Assembly (NCBI GenBank): GCA_002309915.1
Contig: DBYT01000072.1
Span: forward strand, 1,480-15,255
DNA length: 13,776 nucleotides
Origin: Bacteroidales bacterium UBA1179
GTDB taxonomy: Bacteria; Bacteroidota; Bacteroidia; Bacteroidales; Bacteroidaceae
Direction: 5' to 3'
Below the pieces are notes generated by a model. That model searched no databases. It was not told the DNA's origin and saw nothing but the letters and a program-made list of their open reading frames with translations. Made by a program: the position numbers and the translations under genes. Of the stretch, positions 7,626-13,776 are shown piece by piece; the first letter of the stretch is position 1; every line of letters begins with the position of its first letter.

Positions 7626-8219
7626 TCAGAGTGTTCCTGATACTGCGTCAGAGGCCCTCTGGAACAGCTGGTCCTTCAGGTCGATTGTCTTGATGCGGAA
7701 CTTGCCGGTGCTCCTGAGGAACTTGGTGCCGGCGCGGTTATAAGCCTCCTTGTCGGTTATCCAGTCCTCGGCGGGGAATGCTTTGCCGCCGCCTTCACGA
7801 CCCTCCTCGTAACGGTACTTGATATCGGTCATGGTCATTGTGAACTGGCCGTTCTTGACTGCAACCGAGAAGTTGTATGAGATCTTTGATTCATCAGCCA
7901 CGAAACCTGTGCTTTTGAAAACTATTATCTGGTCAACGTGGAAGATGAAACGGTGTGTCTGGGAATCTTCGTTAAGGATGCGTCCCGACTGTGCGTAGGG
8001 CTGTGCGAAACGGCCTTTGGCCCAATTCATGAGAATTTCATAGCAGATGTCTTCGCTGATATTTTCCGGGATGTCTACGGTCTGTGTGAAATAGACGTCG
8101 CCGTTCTCATCCTGAGGAACTGCACCTTTTCCATATTTTGGATTCTGCTCGTAGTTATCTCTGGCAAAGGCAAAAAGAGTGATGAGCAGACCTACTATTG
8201 TCAGTAATGTTTTCTTCAT
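7626..8219 (-). CDS. Secreted DUF4468-like protein
   Basis: This 197-residue exported protein has a signal peptide (about 1-19, MKKTLLTIVGLLITLFAFAR). The mature part begins with a short linker, then GAVPQDENGDVYFTQTVDIP (32-51) and a mixed alpha/beta region. The pattern VYF.QTV.IP, then FIFHVDQIIVFKSTG-like strands, MTDIKYRYEEG (130-140), and AEDWITDKEA...GKFRIKTIDLKD (150-183) resembles the Bacteroidota family DUF4468, whose fold has been described as TBP-like and whose function is unknown. It is probably periplasmic. It is the first gene of the minus-strand cluster, with a -7 element 27 bp upstream of its ATG. The family name comes from pattern memory and is less certain than the export call. 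Confidence 0.72.
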   Translation of the reverse strand: MKKTLLTIVGLLITLFAFARDNYEQNPKYGKGAVPQDENGDVYFTQTVDIPENISEDICYEILMNWAKGRFAQPYAQSGRILNEDSQTHRFIFHVDQIIVFKSTGFVADESKISYNFSVAVKNGQFTMTMTDIKYRYEEGREGGGKAFPAEDWITDKEAYNRAGTKFLRSTGKFRIKTIDLKDQLFQRASDAVSGTL

Positions 8220-8245
8220 AACAGTACCTTATTTAATTTACGGTA

Positions 8246-8253
8246 CAAAAGTA
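8246..8253 (-). promoter_or_regulatory. -7 promoter element for the minus-strand cluster
   Basis: On the minus strand this reads TACTTTTG, a match to TAnnTTTG. It predicts transcription starting near 8239 and a leader of about 20 bases before the ATG at 8219. No TTTG is found at the expected -33 position (ACTC instead). It probably serves all four genes down to 4109. Confidence 0.6.
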
Positions 8254-8264
8254 GTTATTTTTGC

Positions 8265-8303
8265 CGATAATGGAGTGTGGGTTTCCCGAATAATGGAATA
8301 TGG
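8265..8303. promoter_or_regulatory. Two direct repeats of a TAATGGA motif upstream of the minus-strand promoter
   Basis: ATAATGGAGTGTGG (8267-8280) and ATAATGGAATATGG (8290-8303) agree at 12 of 14 positions and start 23 bp apart. They lie just upstream of the -7 element of the minus-strand cluster. Both are preceded by CGA or CGAA, and a third related copy lies in the histone promoter at 8421-8436. This looks like a binding site for an unidentified regulator. Confidence 0.4.
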
Positions 8304-8389
8304 TCCTTTAATTAACACTGAAGAGTTGCTTAGGGGCTCTACAGGGCCGATTTTTGGCCATTTTACCCATTGTATGGAAAATTTTGACA

Positions 8390-8404
8390 TTTTTTTTAAA
8401 AAAA
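8390..8404. promoter_or_regulatory. T8A7 tract upstream of the histone promoter
   Basis: Eight T (8390-8397) are followed directly by seven A (8398-8404), ending 12 bp before the -33 element of the histone promoter. Such tracts are stiff or curved DNA and could act like an UP element. The function is inferred from location. The rest of 8304-8389 shows no clear element. Confidence 0.3.
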
Positions 8405-8416
8405 CATGGCCTAATC

Positions 8417-8447
8417 TTTGCGACTAATGGAATTAGTATTATTTTTG
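8417..8447 (+). promoter_or_regulatory. Full Bacteroidota promoter for the histone H1-like gene
   Basis: TTTG (8417-8420) and TATTTTTG (8440-8447) are separated by exactly 19 bp, matching the Bacteroidota TTTG-N19-TAnnTTTG arrangement. Transcription should start near 8454, giving a leader of about 40 bases. This is the best promoter match noticed in the window and fits an abundant DNA-binding protein. Confidence 0.8.
8421..8436. promoter_or_regulatory. Operator-like inverted repeat within the histone promoter spacer
   Basis: CTAAT-GGA-ATTAG (8424-8436) is a perfect 5-bp inverted repeat around GGA, lying between the -33 and -7 elements. With its flank, CGACTAATGGAAT (8421-8433) matches CGAATAATGGAAT (8287-8299) at 12 of 13 positions. 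A site in this position would typically be used for repression. No binding protein is known from this window. Confidence 0.4.
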
Positions 8448-8457
8448 CGTCAGTATG

Positions 8458-8473
8458 GATTAACCAATTAATC
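8458..8473 (+). repeat. Inverted repeat in the histone mRNA leader
   Basis: GATTAA-CCAA-TTAATC is a perfect 6-bp inverted repeat with a 4-base loop, starting about 4 bases after the predicted transcription start. The stem is AT-rich and weak as RNA. It could protect the 5' end or be a DNA site; neither is shown. Confidence 0.35.
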
Positions 8474-8492
8474 ATTTCAATAACAAACAACT

Positions 8493-8666
8493 ATGGAGAA
8501 AATTTTGAAACAGGCTGCTGAGCTTTACGCAGCATTTGCAAAGGACGCTAACGCACAGGTAGAAAAGGGTAACAAGGCTGCTGGCACACGTGCTCGCAAG
8601 GCTTCTCTTGAGCTCGAGAAACTGATGAAGGAGTTCCGTAAGGCTTCACTCGCAGCTGCTAAGTAA
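8493..8666 (+). CDS. Histone H1-like (Hc1-type) small DNA-binding protein
   Basis: This 57-residue basic protein begins MEKILKQAAELYAAF, continues through AQVEKGNKAAGTRARKAS, and ends KEFRKASLAAAK. It matches the short Bacteroidota Hc1/histone H1-like proteins, which are thought to bind and compact DNA. It is rich in Lys, Arg and Ala, lacks Cys, Trp and any signal peptide, and looks helical throughout. Codons such as GCT, CGT, AAG and GGT dominate, consistent with high expression. The gene is monocistronic: a full promoter lies 46 bp upstream (-7 element ending at 8447) and a strong terminator begins 19 bp after the stop codon. There is no clear Shine-Dalgarno sequence; the leader is A-rich. 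Length-filtered gene finders would miss it. A repressor-type inverted repeat in its promoter suggests regulation. Confidence 0.9.
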   Translation: MEKILKQAAELYAAFAKDANAQVEKGNKAAGTRARKASLELEKLMKEFRKASLAAAK

Positions 8667-8685
8667 TTATTTCCAGAACAAAAAG

Positions 8686-8718
8686 AAGGGTGCAATTAAC
8701 ATTGCGCCCTTTTTTTTG
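8686..8718 (+). terminator. Strong intrinsic terminator of the histone gene
   Basis: An 11-bp stem (AAGGGTGCAAT at 8686-8696 with ATTGCGCCCTT at 8701-8711, one G-T wobble) has the loop TAAC. The T run begins in the stem and extends to 8717. This is a textbook intrinsic terminator. Confidence 0.92.
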
Positions 8719-8755
8719 TTGTAAGCCTTATCAGTTAGCAGCTGCGGTGAAGCCA

Positions 8756-8788
8756 GACCTCCGGGACGGAGGTCCCTTTCATTTTTTT
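8756..8788. terminator. GC-rich hairpin with T tract, terminator-like
   Basis: GACCTCC (8756-8762) pairs with GGAGGTC (8768-8774) around GGGAC, followed by CCTTTCATTTTTTT. An alternative stem, GGGAC (8763-8767) with GTCCC (8772-8776), overlaps it. On the plus strand it resembles a second terminator behind the histone gene. It may instead belong to the hairpin cluster that follows. Confidence 0.5.
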
Positions 8789-8789
8789 A

Positions 8790-8840
8790 GTTTACTCCGT
8801 AAACGGCCGGCCTCCGGCCGGGTAACGGCTTTGCCGTTAC
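8790..8840. repeat. Three adjoining hairpins with three-base loops
   Basis: Three perfect inverted repeats follow one another: GTTTAC-TCC-GTAAAC (8790-8804), CGGCCGG-CCT-CCGGCCG (8804-8820) and GTAACGGC-TTT-GCCGTTAC (8822-8840). Each has a three-base centre. They lie in the 3' region shared by the histone gene and the converging TolC-like gene. On the minus strand they follow the TolC-like stop codon and could terminate or stabilise the efflux mRNA, the last-read one being followed by TAAAAAAA rather than a T run. They resemble extragenic palindromic repeats. No coding sequence is seen in 8667-8863. Confidence 0.6.
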
Positions 8841-8863
8841 TATAACTGCAATTTGGTACTTTA

Positions 8864-10183
8864 TTACTCTAAATATTGCATGATGCGGCCGGAGATCTGG
8901 AGGAGGGAGATTTCGCAGACTTTGGTGTCGTATTGGACTTGGAGGAGGCTCTCCTCAGCGTCCAGGAGGGATTTCTGGGCCTCACGCATCTCAATTCCGG
9001 ACAGGTTACCAAGCAGGTAACGCTCCTGTGCTATGTCCATTGTTTCCTGTGCGGTCTTGAGGTTCTGCTCCTGCAGTTCCAGCAGCATCAGGTTATTCTG
9101 GTAAGCCTGCCAGAAATCGTCCAGGTTGGCACGGAGCTGAAGTTCCAGCTGGTCGATGGTGATATCGGCCGACATCTCATCCAGACGGGCGTTACGCTCC
9201 TGTACACGCTGCTTTCCGCTAATCAGGTTTATGCCGATGGTGGCGCCGAATGACGGGCCCCAGTTTGTGCGGTCGGTGTAGTTGCTGTTTCCGTAGATAT
9301 TGTGTGTAAGACCGTATGCGGCGTTGAGCCTCAGGTACGGGTAGTTGCGTGACTGGACTGCGCGGCGGTCCAACTGTGCCACCGTGCGGTTGCTCTCGGC
9401 GCGCAGAAGTGATGAATTGGTCTTCATCATATCCTCATAGAGAGACTCGTAGTCAAGTCCGGTGAGCAGGTTGATGGCGGTATCGGCAGCCACATGAACT
9501 GAACGCAGGTCCTGGTTGGACATAAGACGGTTAATGCGGATGTTGGCTGATCCCAACGCCTCGTGCTGCTTAAGGCTCCTGGCGCTGTCAGAGTTGAAGT
9601 AGACCTGAGCCTGCTGCATGTCCAAACGTGAGTTTCCGCCCATATCATAACGCTCGCTGGTAATACGCAGACGCTCCTTGCTCAGCGCGGTGGCGTACTC
9701 CAGGTTCTTAAGATGCAGGGTCTGCTTGACCAGATTGTAGTACTCGGTGGTGAGGCTTGCAATATAATCCTCAATGGCCACGCGGGTCTGGATGGTGCCC
9801 TGATTGTGCAACTCCTCCATGCGGTCGCGTGTGGCCTGGATGCTGAATCCGTCAAACACGGTCCACTCGGCACGCAGTTGGGCGTTCAGGGTGTGGTCCA
9901 GCACACTGCGGGTGGATACGGTTGAACCATCGGATGCCAAAGTGGCGTCGCTGCTGGAAAGATTACCCGAGTAACTGCCCGTAGCGCTCAGGGTGGGGCC
10001 GCCTCCCGCATAAAGCCATGAGTCGTTGTTGGCAGCCTTCTCCTCGGAGATATTGACCAGTCTAATCTGATAACTCTCGCGGATACCCGTCTCCAGACAA
10101 TCCTTGAGGGTCATTATCTGGGCCGATGAGCCCAAACTGACAGTCAGGGCCAGTAAGGCCGATGTTATTCTGTATGCTTTCAT
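8864..10183 (-). CDS. TolC-family outer-membrane efflux protein
   Basis: This 439-residue outer-membrane factor should form the trimeric exit channel of the RND pump encoded just upstream. A signal peptide covers about 1-21 (SLGSSAQ), followed by MTLKDCLETGIRES, the usual first helix of the OEP repeat. WTVFDGF (107-113) is typical of the strand-to-helix junction. The two-fold internal repeat is visible as ERYDMGGNSRLDMQQAQ (177-193) and, near the C-terminus, ERYLLGNLSGIEMREAQ. There is no N-terminal lipobox Cys, so it is not an obvious lipoprotein. The length is normal for the family. Its ATG overlaps the pump gene's TGA by 4 bases (ATGA), so the two are probably translationally coupled. The substrate is unknown. 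Confidence 0.93.
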   Translation of the reverse strand: MKAYRITSALLALTVSLGSSAQIMTLKDCLETGIRESYQIRLVNISEEKAANNDSWLYAGGGPTLSATGSYSGNLSSSDATLASDGSTVSTRSVLDHTLNAQLRAEWTVFDGFSIQATRDRMEELHNQGTIQTRVAIEDYIASLTTEYYNLVKQTLHLKNLEYATALSKERLRITSERYDMGGNSRLDMQQAQVYFNSDSARSLKQHEALGSANIRINRLMSNQDLRSVHVAADTAINLLTGLDYESLYEDMMKTNSSLLRAESNRTVAQLDRRAVQSRNYPYLRLNAAYGLTHNIYGNSNYTDRTNWGPSFGATIGINLISGKQRVQERNARLDEMSADITIDQLELQLRANLDDFWQAYQNNLMLLELQEQNLKTAQETMDIAQERYLLGNLSGIEMREAQKSLLDAEESLLQVQYDTKVCEISLLQISGRIMQYLE

Positions 10184-13100
10184 TCCTTTTTCTTACGTGT
10201 CTTACGGTCAGTTGATATGTAACTGTAGATAGAGGGTACAATGTACATGGTAAAGAAGGTGGATATGAGCATACCGCCAACTACCGCAGTACCCATTGCA
10301 ATACGTCCGGCGCTGCCCTCACCGTGTGCGAACATAAGCGGAAGCAGACCCAGCATTGTTGACGTTGATGTCATCAGGATAGGTCTCAAGCGCTGTATGG
10401 ATGCGTCACGTATTGCTATGAACTTGTCAATTCCGGCCTCCTGCTTCTGGTTGGCAAACTCCACAATCAGGATACCGTTCTTGGCCACAAGTCCTATCAG
10501 CATGATAATACCAATCTCACTGAAAATGTTCATTGTCTGCCCACCGCCGCGCAGGAACACAAGCGCTCCGAACACAGCCAGAGGTACCGTAATCATAACG
10601 ATCAGAGGATCCTTGAAACTCTCAAACTGGGCAGCCAGGATCAGGTAGATAAGCAGCAGAGCCAGTCCGAACGCAAACAGCAGGCTGTTTGAGCTCTCGC
10701 GGAAATCCTTGGACTCGCCGGTAAGTGCGGTGCGGAAAGTATCATCCAGAGTCTCCTTGGCAATCTTGTCCATCTCATCGAGCGCCTGTCCCAGAGTATA
10801 GCCTTTACCAAGTCCGGCCGATACGGTGGCCGATACGAATCGGTTGTAACGGTACAGACGGGGTGGGGCGATATCCTCCTTGAGGTCCACCAGGTTCTCC
10901 ATCTGGATCATGCTGCCGTTTCCGCTGCGCATGTAGATTGATTTGAGCGCCTGGGTGGTGTTACGCTGCTGACGGTTGATCTCACCTATGATGTCATACT
11001 GCTTTCCGTTCATGTACAGATAGCCCATTCGCTGGCCGCTCAGTCCCCACTGCAGGGTCTGGGCGATATCGCGGGTGCTTACGCCCAGCAGGTTGGCTTT
11101 TTCGCGGTTGATCGATATGCGGACCTCGGGCTTGGAGAATTTAAGATCGGCATCGGCCATCTGGAAGGCGGGGTTGTCATTCACCTTGGCCAGGAACTTG
11201 GGCAGCACATCCTGCAGTTTCTCGATGTTGGTGGCCTGCAGTACGTAACGTACAGGCATACCGCCTCGGCCGCCTGCAAATGATGACTGCTGCTGTACGA
11301 ACGCGCGGGCATCGGTCTCACGGCGTACGGCGGCGCTCAGCTGCTCGAATACCTCCATCTGAGTGTAGTTACGCTCGTTTATGTCCTTGAGGGTTATCTG
11401 TATGTTACCGCCGCCGCTTGATACTCGGGCGGTCACGAACTTGGCATCGGGCATAATTGAATCGACCACGTCGTTTATGCGCTCGGTGTAGTCACGCATG
11501 TACTCGTAGGTTACGCCCTCGGGGCCCTGAGTGCGCACGGTTACCTGTGATCGGTCCTCCATAGGAGCCATCTCGGACGGGGTCTTGGTCCACATCCAGA
11601 CGGCGGCGCCAAGTGCTACTACCATAGTGACAATGGTGATCCAGCGGTTGCGCAGAATGAATTCCAGGCTCTTGCTGTAGTATTTGTTCAGGCCCTCAAA
11701 GAAGGGCTCGGACCATGCGTAGAATGCGTTTTTCTTTTCGCGGCGCACCAGAATCTTGGTGGAGAGCATGGGGGTGAATGTAAGGGCGGTGAAGGTGGAA
11801 ATTACCACGGCGCCAGCAATCACGAACGCGAATTCGCGGAACAGTCGGCCCGTCTGGCCCTGCATGAACACGATGGGTACGAATACGCAGAGCAGTGTTA
11901 TTGAGGTCGATATGATGGCAAACAGGATCTCGCGTGCGCCGTCAATGCCGGCCTGCATGGGAGTCATGCCTTTCTCTATACGGTTGTAGATGTTCTCGGT
12001 CATAACGATGGCGTCATCAACTACTAATCCGACCGAAAGAACCACAGCCAGCATGCTCAGTACATTGATACTGAATCCCATCATGTACATTACAAAGAAT
12101 GAGCCGATGATTGATACCGGGATAACCAGCACGGGGATAAGGGTAACGCGCCAGTCACGCAGGAACAGGAATATGATGAATATTACCAGTATGAATGCCT
12201 CGTAGAGGGTGGTCTTAACCTCGTTGATTGATGCGCGGATAAAACGGGTGTTGTCAAAGCCGTACTCGTAACCTACATCCTCGGGCAGGTCCTTCTCCAT
12301 GAGTTTCATGCGCTCATAGACGGCGTTGGCAATGTTGATGTGGTTGGCGCCGGGCTGGGGGGTTACTGCTACACCCACCATGGGGATGCCGTTCATCTTC
12401 ATGTAACTCTTTATGTCGCGCGGGCTGAGTTCGGCCTGGCCTACGTCGCTGAACCTGATTACCTTGGTGCCGTCATGCTTGATTACCAGGTCGTTGAATT
12501 CCTGGGTGGTGTGCATCTGGCCCAGGGTACGGATCTCAAGCTCGGTGGTGTTACCCTCAATCGTGCCTGAGGGCAGTTCCACGTTCTCGCGGTCCAGGGC
12601 GCTCTTTACGTCCATCGGGGTGATGCCGTAGCCTGACATCTTTACGGGGTCCAGCCACAGGCGCATGCAGTAACGCTTCTCACCCCAGATCATTACGGAA
12701 CTTACGTCCTGGATAGTCTGCAGTTGCTCCTTTACCACAAGGTCGGCCAGTTCGCTGAGTTCCAGCAGCGAGCGCTTATCGGAATGGAGGGCAACCATAA
12801 GGATGGGCATTGCGTCGGCATCGGCCTTGGATACTGTGGGGGGATCGCAGTCGCGGGGGAGCATTCGCTGGGCGCGCGATACCTTGTCACGCACGTCGTT
12901 GGCGGCGGTCTCAAGGTCGACTGAGAGCTCAAATTCTACCGTGATGCGGCTCATGCCGTACTGGCTGACCGATGAGAGCGAGCGGATGCCGGGGATACCG
13001 TTGATCTGCTGCTCCAGCGGCTCTGTTATCTGATTTTCAATAACTTCGGCGTTGGCTCCGGGGTAGGAGGCCGATACCGATATGATGGGGTTGTCCACCG

Positions 13101-13215
13101 ACGGGTATTCGCGCACACCCAGGCTGGTGTAACCCACAACGCCGAACAGGATGATTATGAGCACCAGCACTGTGGCCAGCACCGGGCGGCGTATGCTAAG
13201 TTCTGATATGTTCAT
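10180..13215 (-). CDS. RND efflux transporter, inner-membrane pump (AcrB/HAE1-like)
   Basis: This 1011-residue protein is a complete resistance-nodulation-division pump. It drives substrates from the periplasm or inner membrane through an outer-membrane channel using proton influx. The first transmembrane helix (about 10-30) is followed by a large periplasmic loop (31-335), a helix bundle (336-490), a second periplasmic loop (about 545-840) and a second bundle (845-1000). The proton-relay residues are present: Asp400-Asp401 in GLVVDDAIV and Lys912 in GLVAKNGILIVEF, matching Asp407, Asp408 and Lys940 of AcrB. It belongs to the hydrophobic/amphiphilic exporter group rather than the heavy-metal group, judging by the VVDDAIV and AKNGI signatures. 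It is slightly shorter than AcrB. Twelve bases separate it from the adaptor gene, and its stop overlaps the TolC-like start. Drug, bile-salt or lipid export are all possible. Confidence 0.96.
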   Translation of the reverse strand: MNISELSIRRPVLATVLVLIIILFGVVGYTSLGVREYPSVDNPIISVSASYPGANAEVIENQITEPLEQQINGIPGIRSLSSVSQYGMSRITVEFELSVDLETAANDVRDKVSRAQRMLPRDCDPPTVSKADADAMPILMVALHSDKRSLLELSELADLVVKEQLQTIQDVSSVMIWGEKRYCMRLWLDPVKMSGYGITPMDVKSALDRENVELPSGTIEGNTTELEIRTLGQMHTTQEFNDLVIKHDGTKVIRFSDVGQAELSPRDIKSYMKMNGIPMVGVAVTPQPGANHINIANAVYERMKLMEKDLPEDVGYEYGFDNTRFIRASINEVKTTLYEAFILVIFIIFLFLRDWRVTLIPVLVIPVSIIGSFFVMYMMGFSINVLSMLAVVLSVGLVVDDAIVMTENIYNRIEKGMTPMQAGIDGAREILFAIISTSITLLCVFVPIVFMQGQTGRLFREFAFVIAGAVVISTFTALTFTPMLSTKILVRREKKNAFYAWSEPFFEGLNKYYSKSLEFILRNRWITIVTMVVALGAAVWMWTKTPSEMAPMEDRSQVTVRTQGPEGVTYEYMRDYTERINDVVDSIMPDAKFVTARVSSGGGNIQITLKDINERNYTQMEVFEQLSAAVRRETDARAFVQQQSSFAGGRGGMPVRYVLQATNIEKLQDVLPKFLAKVNDNPAFQMADADLKFSKPEVRISINREKANLLGVSTRDIAQTLQWGLSGQRMGYLYMNGKQYDIIGEINRQQRNTTQALKSIYMRSGNGSMIQMENLVDLKEDIAPPRLYRYNRFVSATVSAGLGKGYTLGQALDEMDKIAKETLDDTFRTALTGESKDFRESSNSLLFAFGLALLLIYLILAAQFESFKDPLIVMITVPLAVFGALVFLRGGGQTMNIFSEIGIIMLIGLVAKNGILIVEFANQKQEAGIDKFIAIRDASIQRLRPILMTSTSTMLGLLPLMFAHGEGSAGRIAMGTAVVGGMLISTFFTMYIVPSIYSYISTDRKTRKKKE

Positions 13216-13227
13216 GGGTGCGGCAGG

Positions 13228-13776
13228 TTATTTGAGTTCAACCCTCATTCCGGTACGCAGTTGCATGATGCCGCTGGTTATTACTGTGTCGCCTACGTGG
13301 AGGCCGCTCAGAACTTGTACTTGGGCGTCTGTGCGCAGGCCTTTGGTGATCTCGTGCGGGATGGCCTGGCCGTTCTTGTACAGGAATACCTTGTCTATGC
13401 CCATCTCGGAGATGATTGCCTCGCTGGGTACTGCAAGGGTGTTCTTAAATGTGCGGGTATTGAGGCTGACGCTTACGTATCGGCCGGGAACAAGTTTGCC
13501 GTCCTTGTTGTCGTAGATGGCGCGGACCAGATAGGTGCGGGTGCCCTGATCCACCTTTGAGTTGGTGGCGTAGACCTGGGCGTTGTGGATGTCGTCGCTG
13601 CCCTCCACAGTGAAGGTCAGCTTGGCTCCGTTCTGCAGCACTCCGGCGTAACGCTCGGGGATGGCGAACTCCACCTTGAGTTTCTCGGTGTTGGTCAGTG
13701 TGGCAATGCCTGTGCTGGGCGATGCGTAGGCGCCTACGCTTACCTGACGCAGGCCTATTATTCCGTCAAACGGGGC
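13228..13776 (-). CDS. RND efflux periplasmic adaptor (membrane fusion protein), 5' part outside window
   Basis: The frame is open to the window's right edge, giving 182 C-terminal residues; the start codon lies beyond it. A GTG at 13672-13674 is internal and should not be taken as the start. The visible part begins APFDGIIG, the typical second half of the lipoyl domain, then QVSVGAYASPSTGIATLTN, a beta-barrel domain with VEFAIPERYAG, and KVDQGTRTYLVRAIYDN, GKLVPGRYVSVSL and LAVPSEAII, which are standard landmarks of RND adaptors. It ends with the membrane-proximal domain (GLRTDAQVQVLSGLHVGDTVITSG). It bridges the pump and the TolC-like channel in the periplasm. It is the first visible gene of the operon adaptor-pump-channel; any promoter or regulator lies outside the window. 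Confidence 0.95.
   Translation of the reverse strand, partial: APFDGIIGLRQVSVGAYASPSTGIATLTNTEKLKVEFAIPERYAGVLQNGAKLTFTVEGSDDIHNAQVYATNSKVDQGTRTYLVRAIYDNKDGKLVPGRYVSVSLNTRTFKNTLAVPSEAIISEMGIDKVFLYKNGQAIPHEITKGLRTDAQVQVLSGLHVGDTVITSGIMQLRTGMRVELK

Noticed and set aside
13261..13560. Plus-strand open frame opposite the adaptor gene
   Set aside because: The opposite strand is a clear RND adaptor with conserved motifs along its whole length.
13672..13674. GTG as start of the adaptor gene
   Set aside because: The frame continues upstream to the window edge and encodes the lipoyl-domain motif APFDG, so the GTG is an internal Val.

Overview
The window looks like a chromosomal segment of a member of the Bacteroidota, most likely order Bacteroidales. 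The evidence is the Bacteroidota-type promoters (a TAnnTTTG -7 element, once with a TTTG -33 element at 19-bp spacing), A-rich leaders without clear Shine-Dalgarno sequences, and families typical of that phylum: a Porin_10-like 'putative porin', a DUF4468-like protein, a FadL-like barrel and a 57-residue Hc1/histone H1-like protein. No tRNA, rRNA, insertion sequence, integrase or CRISPR array was seen, and it reads as ordinary core chromosome.

Layout from left to right. (1) 1-687 (+): the 3' part of a GH25 lysozyme gene, followed by a hairpin terminator. (2) 818-4011 (+): a promoter with an operator-like pair of 13-bp direct repeats upstream, then a secreted Tyr/Trp-rich and Ser/Arg-repeat protein, then a FadL/OmpP1-like outer-membrane barrel, closed by a hairpin terminator. 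(3) 4109-8219 (-): a compact four-gene cluster. In transcription order it encodes a DUF4468-like secreted protein, a membrane protein with a degenerate J domain lacking HPD, a large putative porin and a Gfo/Idh/MocA oxidoreductase; gaps are 5, 1 and 25 bp. (4) 8220-8492: a divergent control region with a -7 element for the minus-strand cluster, a full promoter for the plus-strand histone gene and three copies of an operator-like TAATGGA motif. (5) 8493-8666 (+): the histone H1-like gene, with a strong terminator. (6) 8756-8840: a run of short hairpins, three with three-base loops. (7) 8864-13776 (-): a tripartite RND efflux operon of periplasmic adaptor (cut by the window end), inner-membrane pump and TolC-like outer-membrane factor, joined by a 12-bp gap and a 4-bp ATGA overlap.

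Most of the window is cell-envelope biology: murein hydrolysis, outer-membrane barrels and efflux. I do not see a convincing new multi-gene system. The points most worth a second look are the TAATGGA motifs shared between the histone promoter and the divergent cluster, the paired 13-bp repeats upstream of the Ser/Arg-repeat gene, the HPD-less J protein next to a porin, the Ser/Arg repeat protein itself and the hairpin cluster at 8756-8840.
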